Notes: generated by a model from the letters alone, not told the origin. Counted from the stretch's first letter, positions 20,791 to 33,852 are shown. The stretch: 64,000 nucleotides of DNA from Rubinisphaera margarita (GCF_022267515.1 NZ_JAKFGB010000022.1:264001-328000); one strand, 5' to 3'. Translations and numbers: made by a program.

Positions 20791-21696
20791 CTACACGTCG
20801 AGCCACAGGTCTGCAATTCCGAACAACAGCAGCCCGAAACTGATCACGGCATTCACATTGAAGAACGCGACGCCGGCTCGGGACAGGTCCGACGGCTTCA
20901 CGAGCAGATGTTCGTACACCAGCAGGCAGGCCATGAGAACGACTCCGACCAGAAAGATCGTCGACAGCGGACTGGTGACCGCGAAGGCGATCAACGCTGC
21001 CGCACACAGGAAATGGCTCGTCGCGGCCACCTTCAGAGCCTTCGGGACCCCCAGGCGAGCGGGGATGCTGTGCAGACCGGCGGAGCGATCGTACTCCGCG
21101 TCCTGACACGCATAAATAATGTCGAAACCGCCAACCCAGAAGAAAATCGCCGCGGCCAGCCACCACAAACTCGGCTCCAGAGAACCGGTCAGGGCGACCC
21201 ACGTGGCCAGCGGGGAAAGCATCAACGCCGCAGCCAGCCAGTAATGAGCCAGCATGCTGAACCGTTTGATCAGCGAATAAGCGAGCAGAAACAGCAGGAC
21301 GGGGACCGAAAGCATCAGCGGAAGCTGATTCGGCAAGAACAGCAGCGTTGAGGCGATGAATCCCAGGCTGCTGAGGATCGTCAGAGCGAGAACGCTTCCC
21401 GCACTCAGCAATCCCGCCGGGATGTGCCGGCCGGCCGTCCGGGGATTCTCGGCGTCGAACTTCCGATCCGCGTACCGGTTGAAGGCCATCGCCGCCGTGC
21501 GGGCAAAAACCATGCACAGCAGCACCCCCAGCAGATCCTGCCAGCGGAACGGAGCGACGGTTGACCAGGCCAGAATCGCACTCAACAGAGCGAACGGCAG
21601 CGCAAAGATCGTATGACTGAACCGGATCAGGCCCAGATACAGCGAAAGTTGCGACGGTCGTGGTTGTTCGGCTGCAGTCATCGAGTCATTTCTCAT
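20791..21696 (-). CDS. mqnP: UbiA-family prenyltransferase, probable MqnP
   Basis: This is a 301-residue integral membrane prenyltransferase with about eight or nine hydrophobic helices. The two aspartate motifs that bind Mg-prenyl diphosphate are present: NRYADRKFD (73-81) and YACQDAEYD in the second half. UbiA homologues beside mqnE are the proposed MqnP, which attaches the isoprenoid tail to the naphthoate ring in the futalosine pathway; annotation as 4-hydroxybenzoate polyprenyltransferase is the sequence-only alternative. There are two possible starts, ATG at 21696 and ATG at 21681; neither has a clear ribosome site. The neighbour supports the menaquinone role. Confidence 0.88.
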   Translation of the reverse strand: MRNDSMTAAEQPRPSQLSLYLGLIRFSHTIFALPFALLSAILAWSTVAPFRWQDLLGVLLCMVFARTAAMAFNRYADRKFDAENPRTAGRHIPAGLLSAGSVLALTILSSLGFIASTLLFLPNQLPLMLSVPVLLFLLAYSLIKRFSMLAHYWLAAALMLSPLATWVALTGSLEPSLWWLAAAIFFWVGGFDIIYACQDAEYDRSAGLHSIPARLGVPKALKVAATSHFLCAAALIAFAVTSPLSTIFLVGVVLMACLLVYEHLLVKPSDLSRAGVAFFNVNAVISFGLLLFGIADLWLDV

Positions 21697-22113
21697 CAGT
21701 GGAAGAGCGCGATTCTAGTCGCCGGCAGAACCGAACTCAAACTGGCCGTGCTGAAACGTCACCTTCGATCCCGGGTTCGAAACGCGGTTGGCCCAGACGA
21801 GCATGTCCAGGGGACGAGTCACAGGAAGAGGCCGTCCTTCGCCGAGAAAAAGGCCAGCGATTCTTCGGCGAGCGGCAGACGGCTGACCAAGAGAGCGTCG
21901 GTCAGCTTCCACTTGCGGCTCCGCCACTCAGACGCACGCGTCTGAGCCATCCCTGATCTCAACGAGGGTATCGGACTATCCGACGCATCGGAATCGGCAA
22001 ATAATTCCCCTCGACTGCCTGTCCCTGCTTTTCCCAAGACAGAAGTTGACCTGTCTTTCCTGATTCTGGTAGCTTCCCGCAAGGAGTCCACTTTTTCAGT
22101 CAGGGTAGATGCT
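21697..22113. other. Intergenic region between mqnP and glmS, with an 18 bp palindrome
   Basis: These 417 bases separate divergent genes. TCAGACGC-AC-GCGTCTGA at 21928-21945 is a perfect inverted repeat with a 2-base centre, too tight for a hairpin and more like a protein-binding site. Short leftward frames (up to 70 codons at 21715-21927) lack a recognisable product or ribosome site and are not called as genes. The glmS promoter should lie at the right end. Confidence 0.5.
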
Positions 22114-23976
22114 ATGTGTGGAATCATCGGTTACGTCGGACATCAGCAGGTCCAGAATCTTTTGCTGGACGGATTACACCGGCTCGAGTACCGCGGGTAC
22201 GACAGTGCTGGAATCGCTGTGCTGGAAGGCGGGCAGATCTCGCTGACGAAGAAAGCCGGCCGCGTCCAGGAACTCGGACATGCCGTCGCCGAGGCTCCGC
22301 TTCAGGGTCACATTGGCATCGGCCATACCCGCTGGGCAACGCACGGCGAGGTCAACGACACCAACTCTCACCCTCATTTCGGCGGCGACGGTGAAATTTG
22401 CCTCGTGCACAACGGAGTGATCGAGAACTACTCGACGCTGCGGAAGAAGCTCAGAGAACGCGGTTTCGAGTTCGTCACCACGACCGACTCGGAAGTTGTC
22501 GCCCACCTGCTGGCATATGAATATCGTCAGGGACTCGAACAGGGTGGACGGGTCGGTTCCCAACAACTTTGCGTGGACGCTCTTCAGGCCACGCTGATTC
22601 AGCTCAAAGGGACGTACGGTCTGGCTGTTCTGTATCGCGACTGCCCGGACACGATGTATGTGGCCCGCGTCGGCAGCCCGCTCGTCATTGGCATTGGTGA
22701 CCACGAGAACTTTGTCGCCAGCGATGCCAGCCCTCTGGCCGTGCATACCGAAGAAGTCGTCTATCTGTCGGACAACGAGATCGCCATCCTCACCCCCGAT
22801 GATGTCCAGATCATTCACCGCGACAGCGGAGCGGTCGACCTGAAGATCCAGGTGCTCGATCAGTCCGCAGGCGATTCCGAACTGGGCGATTTCCCGCACT
22901 ACATGCTCAAGGAAATCTACGAGCAGCCGCAGTCGATCGAAAACGCCATGCGAGGCCGCTTCGACGAAGATGAAGCCACCGCCGTATTCGGCGGGCTCAA
23001 CATGACGGCCAAGGAACTGCGGAAAGTCGACCGCATCGTCCTCACCGCCTGCGGCACCTCCTGGCACGCCGGTCTGGTGGGCGAATATCTGCTCGAAGAG
23101 TTCGCCCGCATCCCGACCGAAGTCGAATACGCCAGCGAACTCCGGTACCGCAATCCGCCGATGTCCGAGAACACGATGATCTTCTCGATCACCCAGTCGG
23201 GCGAAACGGCTGATACGCTCGCAGCAATGCGGGAATGCAAACGCAAAGGTCATCCGACGCTCGCGATCTGCAACGTGGTCGGTTCAACGATCGCCCGCGA
23301 AGCGGACGGTGGAATTTATCTGCACGCCGGCCCGGAAATCGGAGTCGCTTCGACCAAAGCCTTCACCTCTCAGGTCACAGTGCTCACGTTGCTTTCGCTC
23401 TTCTTCGGTCGCATGCGGCACCTGTCGTACCCCGCCGGGAAGCGAATCATCCGCCATCTTCGGGACATCCCCGCTCAGGTCGAAGAGACACTGAAATGTC
23501 ACGAAATGGTCAAGTACGTCTGCGAGAAGTACGCCCGATACAACAACTTCCTGTACCTGGGTCGCCTCTACAACTTCCCGGTCGCTCTGGAAGGAGCGTT
23601 GAAGCTCAAGGAAATCAGCTACATTCACGCCGAGGGTTACCCGGCTGCCGAGATGAAGCACGGCCCGATCGCTCTGGTCGACGAAGTCACTCCGTCGGTC
23701 TTCGTCGTTCCCAAGTGCGGCATCTACCCCAAGGTCATCAGCAACCTGGAAGAAGTCAAAGCCCGCAAAGGTCCAGTCATCGCCATCGCCTGTAAGGGAG
23801 ATGAAAAGATCGCCGAACTGGCCGACGACGTGATCTACGTGCCGGACGTCGAAGAATACCTGCAGCCGCTCGTCACTTCGATTCCGCTGCAGTTGCTCTC
23901 GTACCACATCGCCCTGCACCGGGGTTGCAACGTCGACCGCCCGCGAAACCTGGCCAAGAGCGTGACGGTGGAATAG
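22114..23976 (+). CDS. glmS: Glutamine--fructose-6-phosphate aminotransferase (isomerizing)
   Basis: GlmS makes glucosamine-6-phosphate from fructose-6-phosphate and glutamine, the entry to UDP-GlcNAc and so to peptidoglycan and lipid A. The 620-residue product has the N-terminal glutaminase nucleophile Cys2 (MCGIIGYVG), GHTRWATHG and the glutaminase core to about 240. Two SIS sugar-isomerase domains follow (CGTSWHAG, SITQSGETADTL) and the C-terminal tail RPRNLAKSVTVE carries the conserved lysine. Length matches the family. It is monocistronic. No glmS ribozyme was recognised in the upstream region. Confidence 0.97.
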   Translation: MCGIIGYVGHQQVQNLLLDGLHRLEYRGYDSAGIAVLEGGQISLTKKAGRVQELGHAVAEAPLQGHIGIGHTRWATHGEVNDTNSHPHFGGDGEICLVHNGVIENYSTLRKKLRERGFEFVTTTDSEVVAHLLAYEYRQGLEQGGRVGSQQLCVDALQATLIQLKGTYGLAVLYRDCPDTMYVARVGSPLVIGIGDHENFVASDASPLAVHTEEVVYLSDNEIAILTPDDVQIIHRDSGAVDLKIQVLDQSAGDSELGDFPHYMLKEIYEQPQSIENAMRGRFDEDEATAVFGGLNMTAKELRKVDRIVLTACGTSWHAGLVGEYLLEEFARIPTEVEYASELRYRNPPMSENTMIFSITQSGETADTLAAMRECKRKGHPTLAICNVVGSTIAREADGGIYLHAGPEIGVASTKAFTSQVTVLTLLSLFFGRMRHLSYPAGKRIIRHLRDIPAQVEETLKCHEMVKYVCEKYARYNNFLYLGRLYNFPVALEGALKLKEISYIHAEGYPAAEMKHGPIALVDEVTPSVFVVPKCGIYPKVISNLEEVKARKGPVIAIACKGDEKIAELADDVIYVPDVEEYLQPLVTSIPLQLLSYHIALHRGCNVDRPRNLAKSVTVE

Positions 23977-24002
23977 TCCACTCCCGCTGCCTCGCAAAGT
24001 AT

Positions 24003-24205
24003 GCCACTGGCTGAGCCAGTGCGGCCCGGATGGTTTCACCCAATAAGGCGCGAATGGCGCTGCCTCTTGTCGCGGGCGCGACCCGCCCGCTGAGGCGGAC
24101 GGGCCACCCGTTGAATCTCAATTCTGTGCGGCCGGGTCTCGAAGAAATCTCGTCCATGGTGCGGCCTCTTGTGACTTCGTCACCCGCCCGTGACGGACGG
24201 GCCAC
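24003..24205. repeat. Cluster of REP-like palindromes after glmS
   Basis: GCCACTGGCtgaGCCAGTGc at about 24003 matches the core of the element at 33752. Two related GC-rich units, each of the form CCCGcCCGtnnnGACGGGCCACCC, follow at about 24079-24110 and 24181-24207. The 388 bases between glmS and the next gene hold only these units and a terminator. Confidence 0.6.
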
Positions 24206-24302
24206 CCACTCCATTACCGTTTCCTGAGACCTGCTAAACTTCACGCCAATGGGATCCGCCAGCGGCTATTCCAGCCTGCGTTCTTGCGAACGCTTTCTGC
24301 GC

Positions 24303-24338
24303 AAAAAACAAGCCGGCCTCTTCCCGAGACCGGCTTGT
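24303..24338 (-). terminator. Intrinsic terminator of the YeaQ-type gene
   Basis: Reading leftward, the arms ACAAGCCGGtCTC and gAGgCCGGCTTGT pair and are followed directly by six T. It lies 27 bases beyond the stop at 24365. This is a textbook rho-independent terminator. Confidence 0.9.
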
Positions 24339-24364
24339 CCTACCTGATTCGAATTGTCTTCAGC

Positions 24365-24634
24365 TTAGCGCCATGCGCTCCGGCGGCCACGGGACGACAG
24401 CAGCACCAGAATCACGGCCCCGATCAACGAGGCGATGAAGCTGGACGGCTGGAGAAGATCTCCTCGTCCCATGAAGAGATAGTAGCCGAATCCCCCCAGG
24501 AATGAGCCGGCGACGCCGAGCAGGATCGTTGCCAGCAAGCCCATCGGCTGACGTCCCGGCACCAGCAATCGTGCGATCGCTCCGACCACCAGACCAAACA
24601 TACTCCACACCACAATCGCGACCAGCAAGTCCAT
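24365..24634 (-). CDS. GlsB/YeaQ/YmgE family small membrane protein
   Basis: This 89-residue protein has three membrane helices with the family's glycine-rich pattern ([20 protein letters not shown], then [16 protein letters not shown], then [11 protein letters not shown]). Members are called transglycosylase-associated for historical reasons; the biochemical role is unknown, and several are stress-induced. The start is the ATG at 24634, with GAGGGGA 8 bases upstream; the frame extends 12 codons further without signal. It is a monocistronic unit with its own strong terminator. Confidence 0.9.
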   Translation of the reverse strand: MDLLVAIVVWSMFGLVVGAIARLLVPGRQPMGLLATILLGVAGSFLGGFGYYLFMGRGDLLQPSSFIASLIGAVILVLLSSRGRRSAWR

Positions 24635-24951
24635 CGTTGTATCCCCTCGGTTGAATGTTTCTCGTCTCAATCGAAGCCTTCTGAAATGAGCGACGACTTC
24701 GTTTCATCGAATATGCAGAAACCGTGCCGCAATCGGCCCCTCACTCCACATAAACCCGCAACCCGTTTCCACATAACGACTTGAACCGAACCCGCAGACC
24801 AGTAAAACTGGACGGTGACCGCTTTATTGATCGGTCAGCGACCATCTGTTTGCGGAATTGCTGACGGCCGATCTTGCGAACGCCCCGCCCGACGACCAGA
24901 CTGACGCTTCACGTCTGGCGATCAGCAATTCCCTGATGCATTGGCTGTCCG
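24635..24951. other. Intergenic region between YeaQ-type gene and sigma factor
   Basis: These 317 bases lie between divergent genes. They should carry the promoters of both. No gene, RNA or repeat was recognised. Confidence 0.5.
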
Positions 24952-25683
24952 ATGTCTGGATCGACCCCGCCCCAGAGGCATTTTCAGACCACATGCTGGA
25001 GCATCATCCGTCGATCCGTTTCGCCAACGGTCGAAGGTCGAGCGGCTCTGGAAGAGCTCTGCAATCTTTACTGGGTTCCGCTCTACAGTTATCTGCGAAA
25101 GACAGGTCAGAGCCGCGCAGACGCGGAAGATGTGGTTCAGGGATTCTTTCTGCTGTTATTCGAACGCGACGACTTGCAGAAGCTCTCTCCTGAACGGGGG
25201 CGGTTTCGATCCTTTCTTCTTGCTTCGCTCAAAAACTTCCTCTGCAATCACCGCGAACGAGACCGAGCATTGAAGCGCGGTGGTGGCAAGCGGCCCATTC
25301 CAATCGACACCGCGTTCGCTGAGAACAGACTTCAACAGTCGTTTGCCCAACCGATCACTGCTGAAGACGCTTTCGATCGAGAATGGGCCCTGACTGTACT
25401 TGAAGCCGTTCAAGCACGACTTCGACAGGAGTACGAGAGTCGCGGCCGGCAGGCACTCCACCAACTCCTGGCATCGCACGCGACCGGGCACTCGGAAATG
25501 CCGTACCGCGACATTGCTCAGCAGGTGGACATGACTGAAGGGGCGATCAAAATGGCGATGAAGCGCTACCGGAAGCGATTTCACGAACTCCTGCGTGAAG
25601 AAATCTCGCAAACCGTCCTTAGCGAGGAAGATGTCGATGACGAGATCCGACTGCTCATTGCCGCTCTTCAGAAGTCCAGGTGA
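24952..25683 (+). CDS. ECF-type RNA polymerase sigma factor (planctomycete type)
   Basis: This 243-residue sigma-70-family factor has region 2 at about 30-110 (LEELCNLYWVPLYSYLRKTGQSRADAEDVVQGFF in pattern, with DAEDVVQGFF the typical 2.2 helix) and region 4 at about 150-225 (PYRDIAQQVDMTEGAIKMAMKR, a helix-turn-helix). It is longer than classical ECF factors, with an extended linker, as in planctomycete sigma factors encoded next to Ser/Thr kinases. The kinase gene starts 120 bases downstream on the same strand and no anti-sigma gene is present. Kinase-linked control is therefore inferred, by analogy with described ECF-STK pairs. Confidence 0.9.
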   Translation: MSGSTPPQRHFQTTCWSIIRRSVSPTVEGRAALEELCNLYWVPLYSYLRKTGQSRADAEDVVQGFFLLLFERDDLQKLSPERGRFRSFLLASLKNFLCNHRERDRALKRGGGKRPIPIDTAFAENRLQQSFAQPITAEDAFDREWALTVLEAVQARLRQEYESRGRQALHQLLASHATGHSEMPYRDIAQQVDMTEGAIKMAMKRYRKRFHELLREEISQTVLSEEDVDDEIRLLIAALQKSR

Positions 25684-25803
25684 AAGGGGGCGGGGGCCGC
25701 AACCGCTGAATAACTGAGAAAAAAATCCGCGAGTCCGCGTGACTTCCGCCCGGCGTTTCTTCTCTCATAGGTAGAATACCTGCTCGAACCTGTGAGGACA
25801 GCA

Positions 25804-28758
25804 ATGAACACCAACGCACACCTCTGTCCGGAATGTCAGAATCCGTTACCGGCCGAGGCTCCGAATGCCCCCTGTCCCATCTGCCTCATGAAGCTCGGTC
25901 TGGCGAGTTGGACCGCTCGCAGTCAGGACGCTGACGATCGGGCGAATGCGGCCACACGGGTTACGCCGGGAGCTTTCCAGGCGCCGGGCATCGCGGAACT
26001 CCAACCATGGTTTCCCCAGTACGAGTTGCTGGAACTGCTCGGCAAGGGAGGAATGGGAGCGGTCTACAAAGCGCGGCAGAAAACGCTCGATCGGCTCGTC
26101 GCAATCAAAATTATCAATCCGACCGCCGCAGAGGATGCGGCTTTCGCGGAACGCTTTCTTCGTGAAGCCCGATCGCTGGCGATGATGAGTCATCCGAACA
26201 TCGTCACGGTGCACGACTTTGGTCGCACTGAGTCGAAGGCTGACTCTCCGCTTTTCTATATTGTCATCGAGTATGTCGACGGCTTGAATCTCCGAGAGTT
26301 GATGCGGGCCGGTGAAGTCTCCACCGCACAGGCCCTGAAGATCGTCCTGGCCATTTGTGATGCGCTGCAATACGCCCACGATCACGGCGTCGTACATCGG
26401 GACATCAAGCCCGAGAACATCCTCGTCGATCGTCACGGACGGGTGAAGATCGCCGACTTTGGTCTCGCCAAGCTGACCGGCATCACGAAGCAGAACATCA
26501 CGCTCACCGGCGCCTACGAAGCGATGGGCACCCTGCATTACATGGCTCCGGAACAATTCGAGCGACCTCTGGAAGTCGACCATCGAGCCGACATTTATGC
26601 TCTCGGCGTCACGCTATACGAATTGCTGACGGGCGAACTGCCAGTCGGTCGATTCGCCACACCTTCTCAACGCGTGCATGTCGACATTCGATTTGATGAA
26701 GTGGTCCTCAAAGCCCTGGAACGGGAACCTGACCGACGGTATCAGAACGCCAGTGACGTGAAGACGGCCGTGGAGTCGATCTCGAAATCGCAAAGCTTAT
26801 TGGTATCGTCGCCATCCGAGGAGACCGAGAACGCCAGGGAGGTCGAATCCGGGCGCGACGTGGCGATCTTTCTGATTGCGTCGGTGAGCCTCTATTTTTA
26901 TGCCCGTGCGACGGAGAATCTGCAGCTCTGGTATCCGCTGTTTCCCCTGGCCAGTGCCCTGTTGATCGGCACACTTCAGTGGACTCGACAATTTCGCAAG
27001 AGATTCCGTGCGAGATCGCTCAGCACAGGACTGCTGGGAATGATGATTGGCGTATTCGCCGCCGAGGACATCGCCCGTTTTCTCGCGGCCAACCTCATGA
27101 GCGCCGATCGAGCCACAGGCAGCGATGTTGTGTTTGTCCGCGCCTCGTTCCTGATTCTCGCCGGGTGGATTCTGACTGAGCTGGTCAGCGTTTCGAGATT
27201 CTCGATGGCCGCGTTGGTGAAACCGAAGGACGGCCTGGAAAACTCTTTTCCAGTTCCATTCACTCGAAGTCGATTCACCTCGCTGTGGATGCAGCAGCCG
27301 AAATCCATTCGCGTCCTCTGGCACCTCTTGCTCGCCGTCGGGTACATCGTCTGTCTGGCGACGTTCTTCAGTTTTCACGGCAGCCGTACGTCATCGCTCC
27401 ATGAGTTCCAGATCGGCAATCCCGCTCCCTGGTTGACTCACGAAGTCACGCCGGATCGCTTTCACTGGTCCCTGCACCTGGGGTCCTCCGCGCTGGTGGG
27501 ACTGCTGGGCTGGCTGTTTCTCTCTCTGGAGCACTGGCTCACGGGTGTGGAAGGAGAGAAACAGTATTCGATGCACTGGAATACGGTCGCCTGTGGCTTT
27601 TTGCTGACAGGATCAAGCGGCCTGGGCCTGCTCTCATTGAAGTTGCACTGGTCGGTGCTCAGTCCGGAACAGACGGGTCAACTTCCGTCCGGTTTCGTCT
27701 CACTGCTTTCGCTCGTCATTGCCGGGGTCGCCCTGATGGTCTGGGGATTGAGAGCGATTCAGGCGGAAGGAAAAGCCTCCGACCCGGCCGAGGGAACTCC
27801 GACGTCGAGCGAGCCCGTCGACGGTCCGTTTCCTCCGGGCATGGGACCGCGGTATCTGGCCATTGCTCTCGGGGGACTGATTTCGGCGGCCGTTTGCCTC
27901 GCAGGAATCGGATTGCTACTCGCCGGGTTCCTCACTGATCCTGCGTCCGATGCTCGCTGGGCCTGGTTCGGTGCGGGAGGAGGAACACTCATCGGCGGAC
28001 TCGGCGGAGCGATCGGCGTATGGCGAACACATCGACTTGTCGGGGGCGGCCGTGATCCCATGAATGACAGCGAATGGAACGCGCTCGATTCGATCTTTCT
28101 CCTCGTCTTGCAGCTCAGTGGGGCAGCCGTGCTTGGTGGAGGACTTTTCTGGCGCGAACTTGGTTATGGGGCGGCTCTCACGACAGTTCTCCTGGGAACT
28201 ATACTCGGGTTGAACACCGGCGGCTTCAGTGTGTGGCGCTGGTCGGTGCGATCGTCAAAACAGAAGGGGCAGAGCGGAGATCGACTCGATCCCCAACTGG
28301 TGATGATCGCAGCCGGCATGCTGCTCGGAGCCGTGCTCGCTGCCGGCGGTCTGACTCTGCTCGTCATCGGCAGTCTCTGGCAGCCCGGCGGCGAAAAGAT
28401 GATCGGCGCCTGGATGGGGAGTGGCTTCGGGTGCTTCTTCGGTGGCATGGGGGCCTTCATCGGCTGCTGGAATTCGTACCGCCACCGCGAAGGGGCAATC
28501 GATCTCTGGGAGGCACCTCATCGCACATGGTTCGACATGCTCATGGCCATCGATGCGGCCCTCGGTCTGGGAACCTTGATCGCGGCTCTCGCACTGCCGA
28601 CAACCTGGAGTCTGGAATTTCGCTGGTCCCTCGGACTGATCGGCGTGATCCTCCTCTTCCAGAGCAGCCTCTTTGGCCTGATGCGGGGGCTCGGCTATCG
28701 CAGCGCCATGCAAACGCTGGACGAACTTCACCCCGACCGGCCGATCGAATCGCAATGA
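25804..28758 (+). CDS. Membrane Ser/Thr protein kinase with N-terminal zinc ribbon
   Basis: This 984-residue protein begins with a double CxxC ribbon (CPEC...CPIC, residues 8-28). A complete Hanks-type kinase domain follows (about 70-325) with GKGGMGAVYKAR, the AIKII lysine, HRDIKPEN at about 198, ADFGLAK and MAPEQ. The remainder has about 14 hydrophobic segments in pairs, forming a large membrane domain of unknown role. The start is the ATG at 25804 with GAGGA upstream; a GTG 12 bases earlier is less likely. It follows the ECF sigma gene and is its probable signalling partner. The kinase domain has the intact catalytic residues, so activity is expected. Confidence 0.93.
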   Translation: MNTNAHLCPECQNPLPAEAPNAPCPICLMKLGLASWTARSQDADDRANAATRVTPGAFQAPGIAELQPWFPQYELLELLGKGGMGAVYKARQKTLDRLVAIKIINPTAAEDAAFAERFLREARSLAMMSHPNIVTVHDFGRTESKADSPLFYIVIEYVDGLNLRELMRAGEVSTAQALKIVLAICDALQYAHDHGVVHRDIKPENILVDRHGRVKIADFGLAKLTGITKQNITLTGAYEAMGTLHYMAPEQFERPLEVDHRADIYALGVTLYELLTGELPVGRFATPSQRVHVDIRFDEVVLKALEREPDRRYQNASDVKTAVESISKSQSLLVSSPSEETENAREVESGRDVAIFLIASVSLYFYARATENLQLWYPLFPLASALLIGTLQWTRQFRKRFRARSLSTGLLGMMIGVFAAEDIARFLAANLMSADRATGSDVVFVRASFLILAGWILTELVSVSRFSMAALVKPKDGLENSFPVPFTRSRFTSLWMQQPKSIRVLWHLLLAVGYIVCLATFFSFHGSRTSSLHEFQIGNPAPWLTHEVTPDRFHWSLHLGSSALVGLLGWLFLSLEHWLTGVEGEKQYSMHWNTVACGFLLTGSSGLGLLSLKLHWSVLSPEQTGQLPSGFVSLLSLVIAGVALMVWGLRAIQAEGKASDPAEGTPTSSEPVDGPFPPGMGPRYLAIALGGLISAAVCLAGIGLLLAGFLTDPASDARWAWFGAGGGTLIGGLGGAIGVWRTHRLVGGGRDPMNDSEWNALDSIFLLVLQLSGAAVLGGGLFWRELGYGAALTTVLLGTILGLNTGGFSVWRWSVRSSKQKGQSGDRLDPQLVMIAAGMLLGAVLAAGGLTLLVIGSLWQPGGEKMIGAWMGSGFGCFFGGMGAFIGCWNSYRHREGAIDLWEAPHRTWFDMLMAIDAALGLGTLIAALALPTTWSLEFRWSLGLIGVILLFQSSLFGLMRGLGYRSAMQTLDELHPDRPIESQ

Positions 28759-28858
28759 CGGTTTCAGATCATCGCGACTGCGAGAAGGAAGGCTGGATCG
28801 ATCACAGTTGCAAATTTTTGCTGGTGCCATCAATCACCGCGGTATTAGAATCGAGGGC

Positions 28859-29137
28859 ATGATTCAGCTCACCCAGGAACAACGCGATGCCCTCAGCCGG
28901 AGCCACGACCGAATCGAATTCGAAGATCCGATCACGAAGAAGGTCTACGTGCTGGCCGAACGCGACCTCTGGTTAAGATCCCCGGCTCCCTTAGCTGAGA
29001 ACGCCGACCTGGTGACGATTCAGAGAGAGATTCGCGAATTGGAAGCCGGCGAAGGGATGGGCTTCGACGAGTTACGAAAAGAGCTCTATACAGAGATGCG
29101 AGAAGAGTTCGGACTCCCCCTCCCGGAGATCGAATGA
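28859..29137 (+). CDS. Probable antitoxin of a RelE/ParE-type module
   Basis: This is a 92-residue, charged, soluble protein. The opening ([21 protein letters not shown]) and mixed helical C-terminus resemble small planctomycete antitoxin-like proteins, but no named antitoxin family is recognised. The role rests on position: its stop overlaps the start of a ParE-like reading frame by 4 bases (ATGA), the usual antitoxin-toxin coupling. The ATG at 28859 is used; an upstream frame extends 17 codons without support. It lies 100 bases after the kinase gene and is unlikely to be part of the kinase system. Confidence 0.65.
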   Translation: MIQLTQEQRDALSRSHDRIEFEDPITKKVYVLAERDLWLRSPAPLAENADLVTIQREIRELEAGEGMGFDELRKELYTEMREEFGLPLPEIE

Positions 29138-29468
29138 GTTTTCGTTTGATCATTCTCCCCAGGGCCCGAGCGGAAATGTTCGCTACGTCTCGATGGTGGG
29201 CAGAGAATCGCGATCGCGCTCAGGCTGCTGCCTGGATCGATGGATTTTTCAGGAAACTCCAGCCCCTCGGCACGAGGATCCTCTTTCCTACCCGCTCGCG
29301 GACGAAAGTGACCCGTTCCGCGATGAAATCCGCCAGTTGAATTACGGGCTTCCGGGCAAGCCGACCCATCGCACCCTGTTCACGGTTGTTTCCCCCGACA
29401 AGGTTGTCGTGCTCACTATTCGCCATCTGGCTCAAGGCCCGATCGATCCCCGTGACGTCAATCCCTGA
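29134..29468 (+). pseudogene. Frameshifted RelE/ParE-family toxin gene
   Basis: Two overlapping frames together read as one ParE-like toxin. The first (from ATG 29134) gives an N-terminal [11 protein letters not shown] and a helix [20 protein letters not shown], ending at about PLG. The second continues from [13 protein letters not shown] through [11 protein letters not shown] to [21 protein letters not shown], the family's C-terminal strands. The join lies near 29268-29273, where one base appears missing (ctcgg|cac). The gene therefore looks inactivated by a 1-base deletion, unless the sequence has an error there or a programmed shift occurs. It follows the intact antitoxin-like gene by a 4-base overlap. 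Confidence 0.75.
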
Positions 29469-29653
29469 CATGCGACTCCGGCATGCAACTTCTGTTCTGG
29501 CAACACGTTCAGTCTCCCGCCCCTTAACTCTACGGCCCCCATTGGAACTCGCTCCGCTCCGCGGGTAGAATGGCGTCGTGGAACGAATTCACACGTGCCG
29601 CGACCAGCTGTCGCCGCGTTTTTGATGGACCTTTCTGCCCGTCGAGGATGACC

Positions 29654-33166
<3,513 letters not shown>

Positions 33167-33250
33167 TAAGGTAACCACCAAACGGGAGTTCGAAGGCGGT
33201 AGGCCAGGCACCGCTTGAACTAATCGTCCCTCTCGGCAACAGAACGCAAG

Positions 33251-33691
33251 ATGGTTCACCCCACAGATCCCACTGAAGTACTCCACGCGTTCTTCGCGGC
33301 GATGTATGATTGGGAGAGTCAAACGTCCCGCCTCTGTGACATCCGTATCGATTTTCTCCGAAACAATTCTCCTGCCCCCGGAACATCTCCTCATGCCGAC
33401 TGGAAGGCATGGATGCTACGATACCGCGAGATTTTCGATGACTATTGCATTCCACCCGCGAAAGCGAGAGATCCGTTCCTTAATACGCCTTCATCCTATG
33501 CGCCAACCTCAGCGGCCCTATCTCGAGTTGAGGAGGTTAGTCCGACAAAGAGAGTGTTCTTCTTCGACAGTCTCCACGGCATCTTTTTCAACATGGCATT
33601 CGAACTGATTTTGACAAGCGGAGGCGAATGGAAGATTTCGAATAGATTTCGAGTCAATCGCCGGGGAGAATTAACGCCTGAAAGCATCTGA
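33251..33691 (+). CDS. NTF2-fold immunity-like protein
   Basis: This 146-residue protein resembles the NTF2-fold immunity proteins of polymorphic toxin systems: it opens DPTEVLHAFFAAMYDWE, has a W-x-x-R-Y-x-x-I-F segment in the middle, and ends with beta strands (KRVFFFDSLHGIFFNMAFELILTSGGEWKI in pattern). Such proteins neutralise a cognate nuclease or other toxin, but no toxin gene is adjacent, so it may be an orphan or a remnant. It is probably cytoplasmic. It begins 84 bases after dnaE and is the first of four small genes of this type separated by repeats. The assignment is by pattern only. Confidence 0.6.
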   Translation: MVHPTDPTEVLHAFFAAMYDWESQTSRLCDIRIDFLRNNSPAPGTSPHADWKAWMLRYREIFDDYCIPPAKARDPFLNTPSSYAPTSAALSRVEEVSPTKRVFFFDSLHGIFFNMAFELILTSGGEWKISNRFRVNRRGELTPESI

Positions 33692-33751
33692 CTAAGGCGC
33701 CGGGTGCCAATGGGCACGTGCCTGGCATTAGTCCGCAGGTCAGGCCCCGCC

Positions 33752-33829
33752 GGGTGCCACTGGCTCCGCCAGTGAAATTTCAAATGGAGGGCTGCCCCAA
33801 CAAGCGCACTGGCAAAGCCAGTGGCACCC
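33752..33829. repeat. Inverted-repeat element A, copy 1
   Basis: Perfect 13-base terminal inverted repeats GGGTGCCACTGGC/GCCAGTGGCACCC enclose internal arms GCCAGTG and GCACTGGC, making a 78 bp double-hairpin element. It is followed 23 bases later by element B. The A-spacer-B composite recurs at 35509-35689. Confidence 0.85.
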
Positions 33830-33852
33830 AGCGAAAGGAAGCTCAAAGCCCG

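Noticed and set aside
21715..21927. A 70-codon leftward frame between mqnP and glmS
   Set aside because: No recognisable product, no ribosome site, and the same bases hold competing frames; kept only as intergenic.
22174..23253. A 359-codon leftward open frame
   Set aside because: Antisense shadow of glmS.
24858..25273. Two rightward frames overlapping the sigma factor start
   Set aside because: They are shadows of the sigma gene; only the 24952 frame contains sigma regions 2 and 4.
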